A DNA stretch of 64,000 bases, taken from positions 248,001 to 312,000 of the forward strand of contig NBIV01000061.1 in the NCBI GenBank assembly GCA_003194525.1. Reading direction: 5' to 3'. This DNA is from Gracilariopsis chorda. Lineage: Eukaryota > Rhodophyta > Florideophyceae > Gracilariales > Gracilariaceae. The notes beneath the pieces were generated by a model. It made no database searches and was not told where the DNA came from. It saw nothing but the letters and a program-made list of their open reading frames with translations. Below, in pieces: positions 53,773 through 62,987 of the stretch. How positions within the stretch are numbered: position 1 is the stretch's first letter; each line of letters opens with the position of its first letter. A program made the translations under genes and the position numbers.

Positions 53773-56448
53773 TCAAAGGTCTAAGGGGAGCAAGCCACAG
53801 TCCCCGCGGAACCTTGCCAGCTTAACTCGACCGAGCGCTTTCGTCAGCATATCGGCAACCATGTCTTCCGTGGAACAGTACTGCAACTGGACGGCTTTGT
53901 CGCGTAGAGCCTCTCTGGTGAAGTGAAAGCGAATATCAATGTGCTTAGTACGCTTGTTCACAACTCCATTTCGAGCGAGGTCAATGCAACCTTGGTTGTC
54001 CACGTACACAGTTGTGGGCTCAACCATTAGCGTCACTGACTCATCCACGTGTAGTCCACTTGCGTTGCCAATGCCACTCCACAGTCGTCTCAGCCAGATC
54101 GCTTCCTTCTTCCCACTGCACAGACTCACATACTCAGCCTCAGCGCTAGACAATGCAACTACTTCCTCTTGGCGCGAGCTCCAAGACACAGGAGCACCGC
54201 ACATCATGAACACATACCCACTGGTGGACTTGCGGTTGGATGTATCATCTGCCCAGTCAGAGTCTACGTATCCATATAGCTGAGTATCAGTCGTGGTGCC
54301 ATAAGTAAGTCCGAGGGAGCGGGTGCCATTGAGGTAACGCAGAACACGCTTGACCGCTTTCCAATGAGTCTCTCCAGGTTTCTCGACATACTTGGCTAGC
54401 TTGGACACTGCAAACGAGATGTCCGGTCGAGTGCCAACAGAGAGATACATCAGACAACCGATCACCTGGCGATACGGGATGTTCGTCAGAGGCTCTTCTA
54501 CCTTAGTGAGGTCAGCAGCGAAGTCCATGGGTGTGTCCATTGGTTTGCACTGCAACATGCCAAAACGTTCTAAGACCTTACGCGTGTATGCAGACTGTGT
54601 CAGGTACAGCTGTCTTTTGGATCGATCACGATGGATCTCGAACCCAAGTACCATGCGCGCTTCACTGAGATCCTTCATCTGAAAACGTTTTGACAGTTCA
54701 CGCTTTACGCGATTCATTGTCTCCATACTTGGACTCGCAATGAGCAAGTCGTCCACATAAAGAGCAATGATCACAAGCGCTCCCAGTACCTCTCCGGTGT
54801 AGACGCACTCGTCTGCAACGTTTGGCTTCAGACCCATCCAACCAACGAGGAACAAGTACATCTTTGCAAACCACTGCCTTGATGCCTGTCGTAGCCCATA
54901 GATGGCTTTCTTGAGAAGGCATACCAAGTCCTCGTTCCCAGGTTTGATGAATCCGTCCGGCTGCTCCATGTACACAGTCTCTTTCAGGTCGCCATTCAAG
55001 AATGCAGTCTTCACATCCATCTGGTGCAGATGATAGTCCTGCACTGCTACAATGGACAGAATCATTCTAATGGATGTGAATTTGACCACTGGTGCATACG
55101 TCTCGGAGAAGTCTACACCTTCGACCTGCAGAAACCCTCGAGCCACCACACGAGCCTTGTACCTCACTGTCGGTTCATCGTCGTCGCCAGCCTCATATTT
55201 TTGCACAAATACCCACTTGGATGATATCACGTTGCTGTCAGCTGGCCTGGGCACTAACTCCCATGTGTCATGCTCCATCAGAGACTCGTACTCACTGTTC
55301 ATGGCCTTGGTCCACGCTTTTGAATCAGGACGTGACACCGCATCGGAGTATGAGGATGGGACGTCATCACTGGCAGTGAGTAGGGCAGTGCCGCGCCACC
55401 ACGAGGTAGGCGCTCTACGCTCACGAGTGGATCTCCGAAGTGGTGGTGGATCTGGTACATCTGGCTCAACTTCTGTCTCAGCTGTGGGCTCATCGTGGCC
55501 ACTGCCTGAAGCTTCTTCTGGTGGAGTATCTGGTGCAGCGGGTTTAACTTGGGCAGCATCGGTGGGTTTAGTAGAGGTGGAGGTGATGTTTGATTTCGGC
55601 TTGTCCGAGATGTCGATCTCAGCATAGTCGTCATCATCAACGTGGTCAGTACCTTGATCTGAACCACTACATTCGTCAAACCTCACATCTCTCGACACAA
55701 CCACCTTCTTCTTTTGCGCATCCCACAGTTTATAACCGTTCGATCCAGATGTGTACCCAATAAAGATCGCCTCCACGGCACGTTGCTCCAGCTTCTTCAG
55801 CTTGTGGTCCACCACTTTGTACCAGCACCGGCTACCGAACACACGCAGATTGCTCAAGTCAGGTTCATATCCACTCCACATCTCGAGTGGTGTCACGTCA
55901 CTCGGAAGGGCCTTGCAGGTGACTCGATTGCGCACATACACTGCAACGTTCAATGCTTCAGCCCAGAAGCTCTTTGGCAGTTTCTTGTGATGCAGCATCG
56001 ATCTCACCAAGTCCATGAGTGTTCGGTTGAACTGTTCGGCCAGACCATTCTGATGTGGATTGTAAGGCACCGTTCGCTGATGTTCAATACCGTGACGTTC
56101 AAGCTCTTGTGAAAACTTCTTTGACACATATTCACCAGCATTGTCTGTGCGTAACGCATGTAGCACAGGCTCACGTGCGGTGATGGTTTTCACATGTCGG
56201 TCACTCTGATTTTGAACCATCTTGAGCCACTTCACGAACACGTGGAACACCTCATCCTTGGTCTTGAGCATGTACAAGAAGCAAAAACGGGAGTGATCAT
56301 CGATGAATGTGACGAAGTAGCGTGAACCTCCCAAGGAACCTACTTGGATTGGACCACAAATGTCCGAATGCACTAGGTCCAATGGGTGCAAAGCCCGTTC
56401 CCCCCTTGCTTGGGAGTTGGAGCACGTGTAGATTTTCCCACTACACAA
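53773..56448 (-). CDS. E7 integrase-RT-RNase H reading frame (lineage 2 Pol)
   Basis: An 891-codon open frame, the longest in the window. Integrase: HSDICGPIQ with Asp at about residue 29, TDNAGEY with Asp at 102, NGLAEQFNRT with Glu at 138, giving D-D-35-E. The copia C-terminal block is VTPLEMWSGYEPDLSNLRVFG. A proline- and acid-rich linker runs about residues 250-350. RT holds RYKARVVARGFLQVEGVDFSETYAPVVKF, QMDVKTAFLNGDLKETVYMEQPDGF, KKAIYGLRQASRQWF and YVDD at about 564-567. RNase H starts at YVDSDWADDTSNRKSTSGY and continues through VVALSSAEAEYVSLC to HIDIRFHFTREAL. It overlaps the upstream Gag frame by 76 nt, as in E6. Confidence 0.93.
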   Translation of the reverse strand: MCSGKIYTCSNSQARGERALHPLDLVHSDICGPIQVGSLGGSRYFVTFIDDHSRFCFLYMLKTKDEVFHVFVKWLKMVQNQSDRHVKTITAREPVLHALRTDNAGEYVSKKFSQELERHGIEHQRTVPYNPHQNGLAEQFNRTLMDLVRSMLHHKKLPKSFWAEALNVAVYVRNRVTCKALPSDVTPLEMWSGYEPDLSNLRVFGSRCWYKVVDHKLKKLEQRAVEAIFIGYTSGSNGYKLWDAQKKKVVVSRDVRFDECSGSDQGTDHVDDDDYAEIDISDKPKSNITSTSTKPTDAAQVKPAAPDTPPEEASGSGHDEPTAETEVEPDVPDPPPLRRSTRERRAPTSWWRGTALLTASDDVPSSYSDAVSRPDSKAWTKAMNSEYESLMEHDTWELVPRPADSNVISSKWVFVQKYEAGDDDEPTVRYKARVVARGFLQVEGVDFSETYAPVVKFTSIRMILSIVAVQDYHLHQMDVKTAFLNGDLKETVYMEQPDGFIKPGNEDLVCLLKKAIYGLRQASRQWFAKMYLFLVGWMGLKPNVADECVYTGEVLGALVIIALYVDDLLIASPSMETMNRVKRELSKRFQMKDLSEARMVLGFEIHRDRSKRQLYLTQSAYTRKVLERFGMLQCKPMDTPMDFAADLTKVEEPLTNIPYRQVIGCLMYLSVGTRPDISFAVSKLAKYVEKPGETHWKAVKRVLRYLNGTRSLGLTYGTTTDTQLYGYVDSDWADDTSNRKSTSGYVFMMCGAPVSWSSRQEEVVALSSAEAEYVSLCSGKKEAIWLRRLWSGIGNASGLHVDESVTLMVEPTTVYVDNQGCIDLARNGVVNKRTKHIDIRFHFTREALRDKAVQLQYCSTEDMVADMLTKALGRVKLARFRGDCGLLPLDL

Positions 56449-57797
56449 GAGTCACACACATCCATCGATTGATTCAAGTCCACATTCAGCCCTGACACAA
56501 CACCGTTACGAGCCATATGTTTGATACCATCCACATTCACATGAGCCATTCGAGCATGCCATAGTGACAGGTCAGTCACAAGTGCGTTGTCCATGTCTTC
56601 TGGTACTTCAATCGCGGTACATAGGTAGTACAGTCCTTTGATGCGACGGCCCTGGGCGATCATGGTGTTGCCTTTGTATAAACATACTTTGGTTTTGTCA
56701 AACACCACTCGCGCACCCAGGTCACACATCGCAGATACTGACAGCAGATGATACCTTAGATTCGGTACGTGCACTACTTCACCCAACCGGCACTTGCTCT
56801 TACGCCCTTCAACAGCGAGATCGAGGTGGACACTGCCATGACCAAGAGACTCCAGCTTCGAGTCATTGCCGATACTCACACCGGCAGACTCTCTTTTGCT
56901 ATAACTGCCAAACATGGACTCGTCATACGTCATATGGGCGGTGGCACCAGAGTCAATGATCCAGTCACTGATACTTTCTTCCACAGAACCTGCCACAATG
57001 GGACAAACAAAGTCGGAGTCACTGTCACATCCTCGTTTCTCGTTGCCGAGATCGGTCTGCACAGCTGGGTTTGCGGCAGCACTCTGCTCTTTGCTAGCTT
57101 CGTCACGTTGTCTCTTGAAACAGTTTCTCTGGATATGCCCCTTCTTACCACAGTAGTAGCACACCATGGACTTCTTTCGTGACTGCGCACCGACCAAAGC
57201 CGTGTCACTTCCGGACTCCTCCTTGGCACGATCGTTCATTCGCTGTTCCTCTTGCAGCAAACGACTCTTCACAAACTCTAAATCGAGTTTACGATCACCA
57301 ATCGTGGTGTCAATAGCGACAATGAGGTGTTCGAAGCGGTCTGGTAGCCCACATAGGATTGCCATAGCGATGTCTTCCTCCTCAACCACTACGTCCATGC
57401 TCTTCAGATCCGATGCAAGATGACGAACACGATTGATGAAGTGTAACATTTTCTCATCATCTCGCACCTTGGCTGTGTAGAAGGCACGTCTTGCATTGAT
57501 TCGGTTGAGCAGCGTTTTACGCTGGAACACATCGCAAATGGCTTTCCACATTTCCGCAGCATTCTCGGTATCCCTCACATGGTCCAAATGCTCATCACTG
57601 ATGCTGAGACCAATAACAGCCCTGGCCTTGGCGTCTTTCTTCTTCCATGCTGACAACTCTTCATCGTCCGTAGGCCTGGTTGATTCAAGATGGTCATCGA
57701 GGTCCTTGAGTGCAAGCAGCAACTCAATCTTTTGCTTCCATACATGGAAGTTATCCTCGCCCAACTTTTCAATCTTGATGCCACCGAATGAATCCAT
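56373..57797 (-). CDS. E7 Gag-protease-pre-integrase reading frame (lineage 2)
   Basis: A 474-codon frame, the same length as in E6 and starting at the same ATG. Gag N-terminus MDSFGGIKIEKLGEDNFHVWKQKIELLLALKDLDDHLES; UBN2-like body with LLNRINARRAFYTAKV and AILCGLPDRFEHLIVAID. CCHC knuckle CYYCGKKGHIQRNC at about residue 213; aspartic protease IIDSGATAHMTYDESMF at about 281; YHLLSVSAMCDLGARVVF; pre-integrase LWHARMAHVNVDGIKHM...CDSCVVG at about 411-446. Both E6 and E7 keep Gag and Pol as two overlapping frames, which looks like the normal layout of this lineage. E8 begins the same frame. Confidence 0.93.
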   Translation of the reverse strand: MDSFGGIKIEKLGEDNFHVWKQKIELLLALKDLDDHLESTRPTDDEELSAWKKKDAKARAVIGLSISDEHLDHVRDTENAAEMWKAICDVFQRKTLLNRINARRAFYTAKVRDDEKMLHFINRVRHLASDLKSMDVVVEEEDIAMAILCGLPDRFEHLIVAIDTTIGDRKLDLEFVKSRLLQEEQRMNDRAKEESGSDTALVGAQSRKKSMVCYYCGKKGHIQRNCFKRQRDEASKEQSAAANPAVQTDLGNEKRGCDSDSDFVCPIVAGSVEESISDWIIDSGATAHMTYDESMFGSYSKRESAGVSIGNDSKLESLGHGSVHLDLAVEGRKSKCRLGEVVHVPNLRYHLLSVSAMCDLGARVVFDKTKVCLYKGNTMIAQGRRIKGLYYLCTAIEVPEDMDNALVTDLSLWHARMAHVNVDGIKHMARNGVVSGLNVDLNQSMDVCDSCVVGKSTRAPTPKQGGNGLCTHWT

Positions 57798-59002
57798 GCT
57801 TGGTAGATGTCAACAAACAGCACAGGTGCGATGAAAGACCTACGGCACTTAAGTAGTACAAAAATGGCAACAACGACAACAATAACAACAAAAACAACGA
57901 CAACAACAACAACAAAACTTCAAATTCGGGCGCACTGACGGGAGAAACTACCTCCGCTACCCTAGGGTGTCGGACCCCTGGCCCCGGGAGATGCTCCGGG
58001 TACAAGACGTCTTCTTCTGTCTTCCCTCTCCTACGTCTAAGGAGAAGATGCGTCGCTCTCTACGAGGCTTCCAGAGGATGGTTAATGACCCAAGATATGC
58101 CTTCACCAAGTATAACCCTCTCTGGCCTCTTGCAAGAACTTGCGCGACCTCGCAACTGAAGCTACTATGGCAACCAAAGTACGCTGCTAACGCGCAACCA
58201 CTTAAGGTCACACGTGGCCTGATCCTAAGAAGGAGGTCAGCCTACGCCACGTCGCCTCCCCGCACAAACGCCCAAGGGTCAGATGCACGGATCAAAAGCT
58301 CGTTATGGAGTACCTTCGCAACAGCCCAAGAATCCCGACACGCAGTCAGGATCAAAACAAATAATTCAATCACCCGCACCAGCGCAGTACGCCACGGCAC
58401 CCCGTCCACGGATGCACCCGCTGAACTTACCAGGTCTTAACGACCGTCACCGTTATCTGTCCAAATGGACCGGTGGGAAGCCGCTCGACAGTACACCCGC
58501 TTTGGTTCAAGCCGCCACGCTCACGTCCCCGGATACCTGGAATCACCCAAAGTAACCCGGATCAACCGCTCGTCGCACTGGACACCAGATGATGATTAAG
58601 AAACACGAAAAACAAACAACTGCTGAGCACACGATCACGGAGCCCAGACTTCGGACCTAGACCGACTCGACCTCACGGATACGACCCGACAAACGACTCG
58701 AGGATCCCAAAACACAAGATAGAGGGAGTGTAACACACAAAGTAGATAGCGATCGACAACACGGGCAACAACGGAGGCCCAACTGAACAACGATAGCAAG
58801 TAAACGTCGAACCACTACCACCACAACGCCCTCAGGGAGGAACGCAAACCAAAGGAGAATGACCAACACCGACCAACAATGGGATCAAGACACCCGACGC
58901 AACGACGAAAGAGGCAACAACAGCGAAACGGATGAACGGCGGTGAGGGAGAGCGGCGACAGACGAACGATACGGAAAGGGATAGCGGCAGCGGTCAGCGG
59001 GG
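57798..59002 (-). other. E7 5' leader with conserved RNA module (57926-58138)
   Basis: 1.2 kb, nearly identical to the E6 and E8 leaders. The module has the CCCGG/CCGGG stem. A gttgtt repeat lies between module and ATG (57860-57915, as aacaac on the plus strand). Confidence 0.8.
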
Positions 59003-59016
59003 CTGGGCCCATAACC
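59003..59016 (-). promoter_or_regulatory. primer-binding site of E7
   Basis: GGTTATGGGCCCAG on the minus strand directly after the LTR. Confidence 0.87.
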
Positions 59017-59777
59017 TGTTGAAAGTTGAAAGGAAGTTGAGGGGATGGAAGGGAAGTTCGCCAGCTCTGGCTTGGATGTACTTGGAGGTCCTTTAGGCAC
59101 ATCTTATATACCACTCTAAACTCGAATTGCGCGGGAACACCAACTACAAGTAAAACCTAAACCACTAAGCAGGGACACTCAATACTACCAATCATCATCT
59201 AACATGACATAGCCAGCTCAGCACAACCTCATTACACCAACGCACACCAACGCACCAATGTTCTGCAATAGTTACGTGCATACACATGACCATGACAAGG
59301 CACAAATTCACGACTCCAACACACGCCAGCACATGCCAACACATCACGGTAAGTCGGCACGTAACCTGTGGTGTTAGTGCCATGTCATCATGTGGCAATG
59401 CACACAACACCCACGTCATCAATATACCCGTGCATGTGTAAACCTGTTGACAGTGCATGCGCACCTTACCATTGTACCAACCCCTCCTGTACCACTTGTA
59501 CCAGCTGTCAACCACTTCATCAGTATCCCCTGCACACAACGTACACTGTGACCACTGTAGTAGCTGGACACGTGGGTGTGTCCAACCGATCCAGTTATGC
59601 CATACCACTTGTACGCACCACGTTGCATATGTACATTTGCAGTAGCCAATCAGAAGCCAGTTTCACGTTGGGTTCGCGCACACGCGCATATGCGCTTTTG
59701 CAGAGGTACCCTCTAAAATAGCCCATGCTCCCCGGAACATTTGGTTTTCAGTGACAGCACAGGTACTACTGCCAACA
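59017..59777 (-). repeat. LTR-C, 5' LTR of E7
   Basis: 761 bp. It shares small variants with the 5' LTR of E8 that are absent from its own 3' LTR (for example acaggaggg and ccaagtacatcc on the element strand), which links E7 and E8 at this end. Confidence 0.93.
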
Positions 59778-60461
59778 ATTTCAAGGCTTCTGTTACACAA
59801 AGAACCAGAAAAAACTGGAGCGGAGAAGAATCTCGAACACTCAACAGCGAAAACTTCAGCGGAGACCGTGTAACCAAGTCTACTACACTTGTCGAGACGC
59901 GTCTCGTACGCGATCACAGGCAGAATTCGGGTACTCAACGCCCGGAGTATACTTACAGGACGTACTGATACGAGCCTGGACAGAAATAAAACTTCTTAAG
60001 ACGGGCGCACTGGCAGGAGATACTATCCCCGCTACCCTAGAGGTCCGAATCCTCTGGTCCCTGGTAACTCTCTCCAGGTGAGATGCGGTTTCTGCAACCA
60101 ATCCTGCTCTGCGCACTTCAGAGCGAGGGGCTTCACAATCCGTACGAGACGTCCAAGGGAGGGTAGTAGCTGACGCGATAAGCTTTCCCCAGTTAACCCC
60201 GTCTAGTCGCTTGCCGGAAAATAGCGCGGTCTTCCTTGTGCGCTGAGCAAAGAAGCAGGGATCGGAACAGGCGCAGGTCGGCTTACCAGAGAAGGTGTCT
60301 CTGAACGCTTTGCCTACTTTCACCACTGCCACTTGACTTCCACAAGATTCGCTCGCTCGCAACGCAACGCGTACCTGCGCGAAAGAAAAACCAGTCTTCG
60401 TAGAATCCAAAGAGATATTAGTAGAGCGCGACGTCTGCAAAAAGTCGACGCTCTGGGCCCA
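59778..60461 (-). other. inverted LTR-B-type leader with conserved RNA module (60001-60222)
   Basis: On the minus strand this is the start of an LTR-B element leader, from the PBS remnant atgggcccagagcg to ...aagccttgaaat, where E7 begins. It matches the leaders of E12 (47682-48358) and E4. No coding sequence. Together with 60462-61009 it is the spacer between E7 and E8. Confidence 0.85.
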
Positions 60462-61009
60462 TGTTGCAACGCACGCGGGTTATGAAAAACAAAAGGGAAG
60501 AAAAACGGGAGGAAGAAGAAACAAGAAAATAAAACAAGGAAGGTTGTCAGCCTTAGTCGACCAGTTTACTCGACAGCAGGCAAAGCCAATCTACATATAC
60601 CCTACCGCACACACTTCACCGTCGTCGCAGCAAGCGACGGCGGTGGTTGCACCATTACAATACACGTTATTCGTGTGTGCAGGTGTACACGAAAAGCGCA
60701 CACAATCTAGAGGGTCACAATTTCAAATAACTAAATCAATCAATGCGGCAAATCCATTGCCAGTCCCTTGATCTGGAACCAGCTCTAAAAAATCAACAAT
60801 TACCATCCTGGCACTCCAACCCCTCCGCGCAGCCCGCAAACGCACATTGTCCCAAATCACCCAATACAGCTCCCATTCGCATCTTCGGCATTGCAGCACA
60901 ACCGTCTACTGCGCGGACACTTGGACCAACCACATTGCTCCACTTGTGCATATCCGCAATCCAGTACCATACACTCCATAACACTTGTACGGTATACAAT
61001 GCATATAGC
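60462..61009 (-). repeat. LTR-B, last 548 bp, inverted
   Basis: On the minus strand: gctatatgcattgtatacc ... GCGTTGCAACA. It starts at GCTAT (61009-61005), the same five bases at which the LTR-B of E12 is broken at 52991. The two parts overlap only by GCTAT and add up to one LTR of normal length (about 732 bp). Confidence 0.9.
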
Positions 61010-61769
61010 TGTTGGCAGTAGTACCTGTGCTGTCACTGAAAACCAAATGTTCCGGGGAGCATGGGCTGTTTTAGAGGGTACCTCTGCAAAAGCGCATATG
61101 CGGGTGTGCGCGAACCCAACGTGAAACTGGCTTCTGATTGGCTACTGCAAATGTACATATGCAACGTGGTGCGTACAAGTGGTATGGCATAACTGGATCG
61201 GTTGGACACACCCACGTATCCAGCTACTACAGTGGTCACAGTGTACGTTGTGTGCAGGGGATACTGATGAAGTGGTTGACAGCTGGTACAAGTGGTACAG
61301 GAGGGTTGGTACAATGGTAAGGTGCGCATGCACTGTCAACAGGTTTACACATGCACGGGTATATTGATGACGTGGGTGTTGTGTGCATTGCCACATGATG
61401 ACATGGCACTAACACCACAGGTTACGTGCCGACTTACCGTGATGTGTTGGCATGTGCTGGCGTGTGTTGGAGTCGTGAATTTGTGCCTTGTCATGGTCAT
61501 GTGTATGCACGTAACTATTGCAGAACATTGGTGCGTTGGTGTGCGTTGGTGTAATGAGGTTGTGCTGAGCTGGCTATGTCATGTTAGATGATGATTGGTA
61601 GTATTGAGTGTCCCTGATTAGTGGTTTAGGTTTTACTTGTAGTTGGTGTTCCCGCGCAATTCGAGTTTAGAGTGGTATATAAGATGTGCCTAAAGGACCT
61701 CCAAGTACATCCAAGCCAGAGCTGGCGAACTTCCCTTCCATCCCCTCAACTTCCTTTCAACTTTCAACA
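61010..61769 (+). repeat. LTR-C, 5' LTR of E8
   Basis: 760 bp, TGTTGGCAG ... CTTTCAACA; one-unit subtype. TATA-like ggtatataaga near 61674-61684; U3 block near 61085-61150. Confidence 0.93.
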
Positions 61770-61783
61770 GGTTATGGGCCCAG
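61770..61783 (+). promoter_or_regulatory. primer-binding site of E8
   Basis: GGTTATGGGCCCAG, as in E6 and E7. Confidence 0.87.
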
Positions 61784-62987
61784 CCCCGCTGACCGCTGCC
61801 GCTATCCCTTTCCGTATCGTTCGTCTGTCGCCGCTCTCCCTCACCGCCGTTCATCCGTTTCGCTGTTGTTGCCTCTTGCGTCGTTGCGTCGGGTGTCTTG
61901 ATCCCATTGTTGGTCGGTGTTGGTCATTCTCCTTTGGTTTGCGTTCCTCCTGAGGGCGTTGTGGTGGTAGTGGTTCGACGTTTACTTGCTATCGTTGTTC
62001 AGTTGGGCCTCCGTTGTTGCCCGTGTTGTCGATCGCTATCTACTTTGTGTTTTACACTCCCTCTATCTTGTCTTTTGGGATCCCCGAGTCGTTTGTCGGG
62101 TCGTATCCGTGAGGTCGAGTCGGTCTAGGTCCGAAGTCTGGGCTCCGTGATCGTGTGCTCAGCAGTTGTTTGTTTTTCGTGTTTCTTAATCATCATCTGG
62201 TGTCCAGTGCGACGAGCGGTTGATCCGGGTTACTTTGGGTGATTCCAGGTATCCGGGGACGTGAGCGTGGCGGCTTGAACCAAAGCGGGTGTACTGTCGA
62301 GCGGCTTCCCACCGGTCCATTTGGACAGATAACGGTGACGGTCGTTAAGACCTGGTAAGTTCAGCGGGTGCATCCGTGGACGGGGTGCCGTGGCGTACTG
62401 CGCTGGTGCGGGTGATTGAATTATTTGTTTTGATCCTGACTGCGTGTCGGGATTCTTGGGCTGTTGCGAAGGTACTCCATAACGAGCTTTTGATCCGTGC
62501 ATCTGACCCTTGGGCGTTTGTGCGGGGAGGCGACGTGGCGTAGGCTGACCTCCTTCTTAGGATCAGGCCGCGTGTGACCTTAAGTGGTTGCGCGTTAGCA
62601 GCGTACTTTGGTTGCCATAGTAGCTTCAGTTGCGAGGTCGCGCAAGTTCTTGCAAGAGGCCAGAGAGGGTTATACTTGGTGAAGGCATATCTTGGGTCAT
62701 TAACCATCCTCTGGAAGCCTCGTAGAGAGCGACGCATCTTCTCCTTAGACGTAGGAGAGGGAAGACAGAAGAAGACGTCTTGTACCCGGAGCATCTCCGG
62801 GGGCCAGGGGTCCGACACCCTAGGGTAGCGGAGGTAGTTTCTCCCGTCAGTGCGCCCGAATTTGAAGTTTTGTTGTTGTTGTTGTCGTTGTTTTTGTTGT
62901 TATTGTTGTCGTTGTTGCCATTTTTGTACTACTTAAGTGCCGTAGGTCTTTCATCGCACCTGTGCTGTTTGTTGACATCTACCAAGC
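61784..62987 (+). other. E8 5' leader with conserved RNA module (62647-62858)
   Basis: 1.2 kb leader of the E6/E7 type. The module runs from ttgcaagaggccagag to gtcagtgcgcccg, followed by the gttgtt stretch and the ATG at 62988. Confidence 0.8.

Larger units (their letters stand above)
52992..59777 (-). mobile_element. copia E7 (lineage 2, LTR-C), complete
   Basis: 6786 bp on the minus strand with two 761-bp LTRs (52992-53752 and 59017-59777), PBS, leader, both pol frames and a polypurine tract. By eye the LTRs differ at about five positions, so it is young. It looks whole. Its flanks do not match as a simple target duplication: GCTAT on the left, ATTTC on the right (see the inversion finding). 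Confidence 0.93.
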
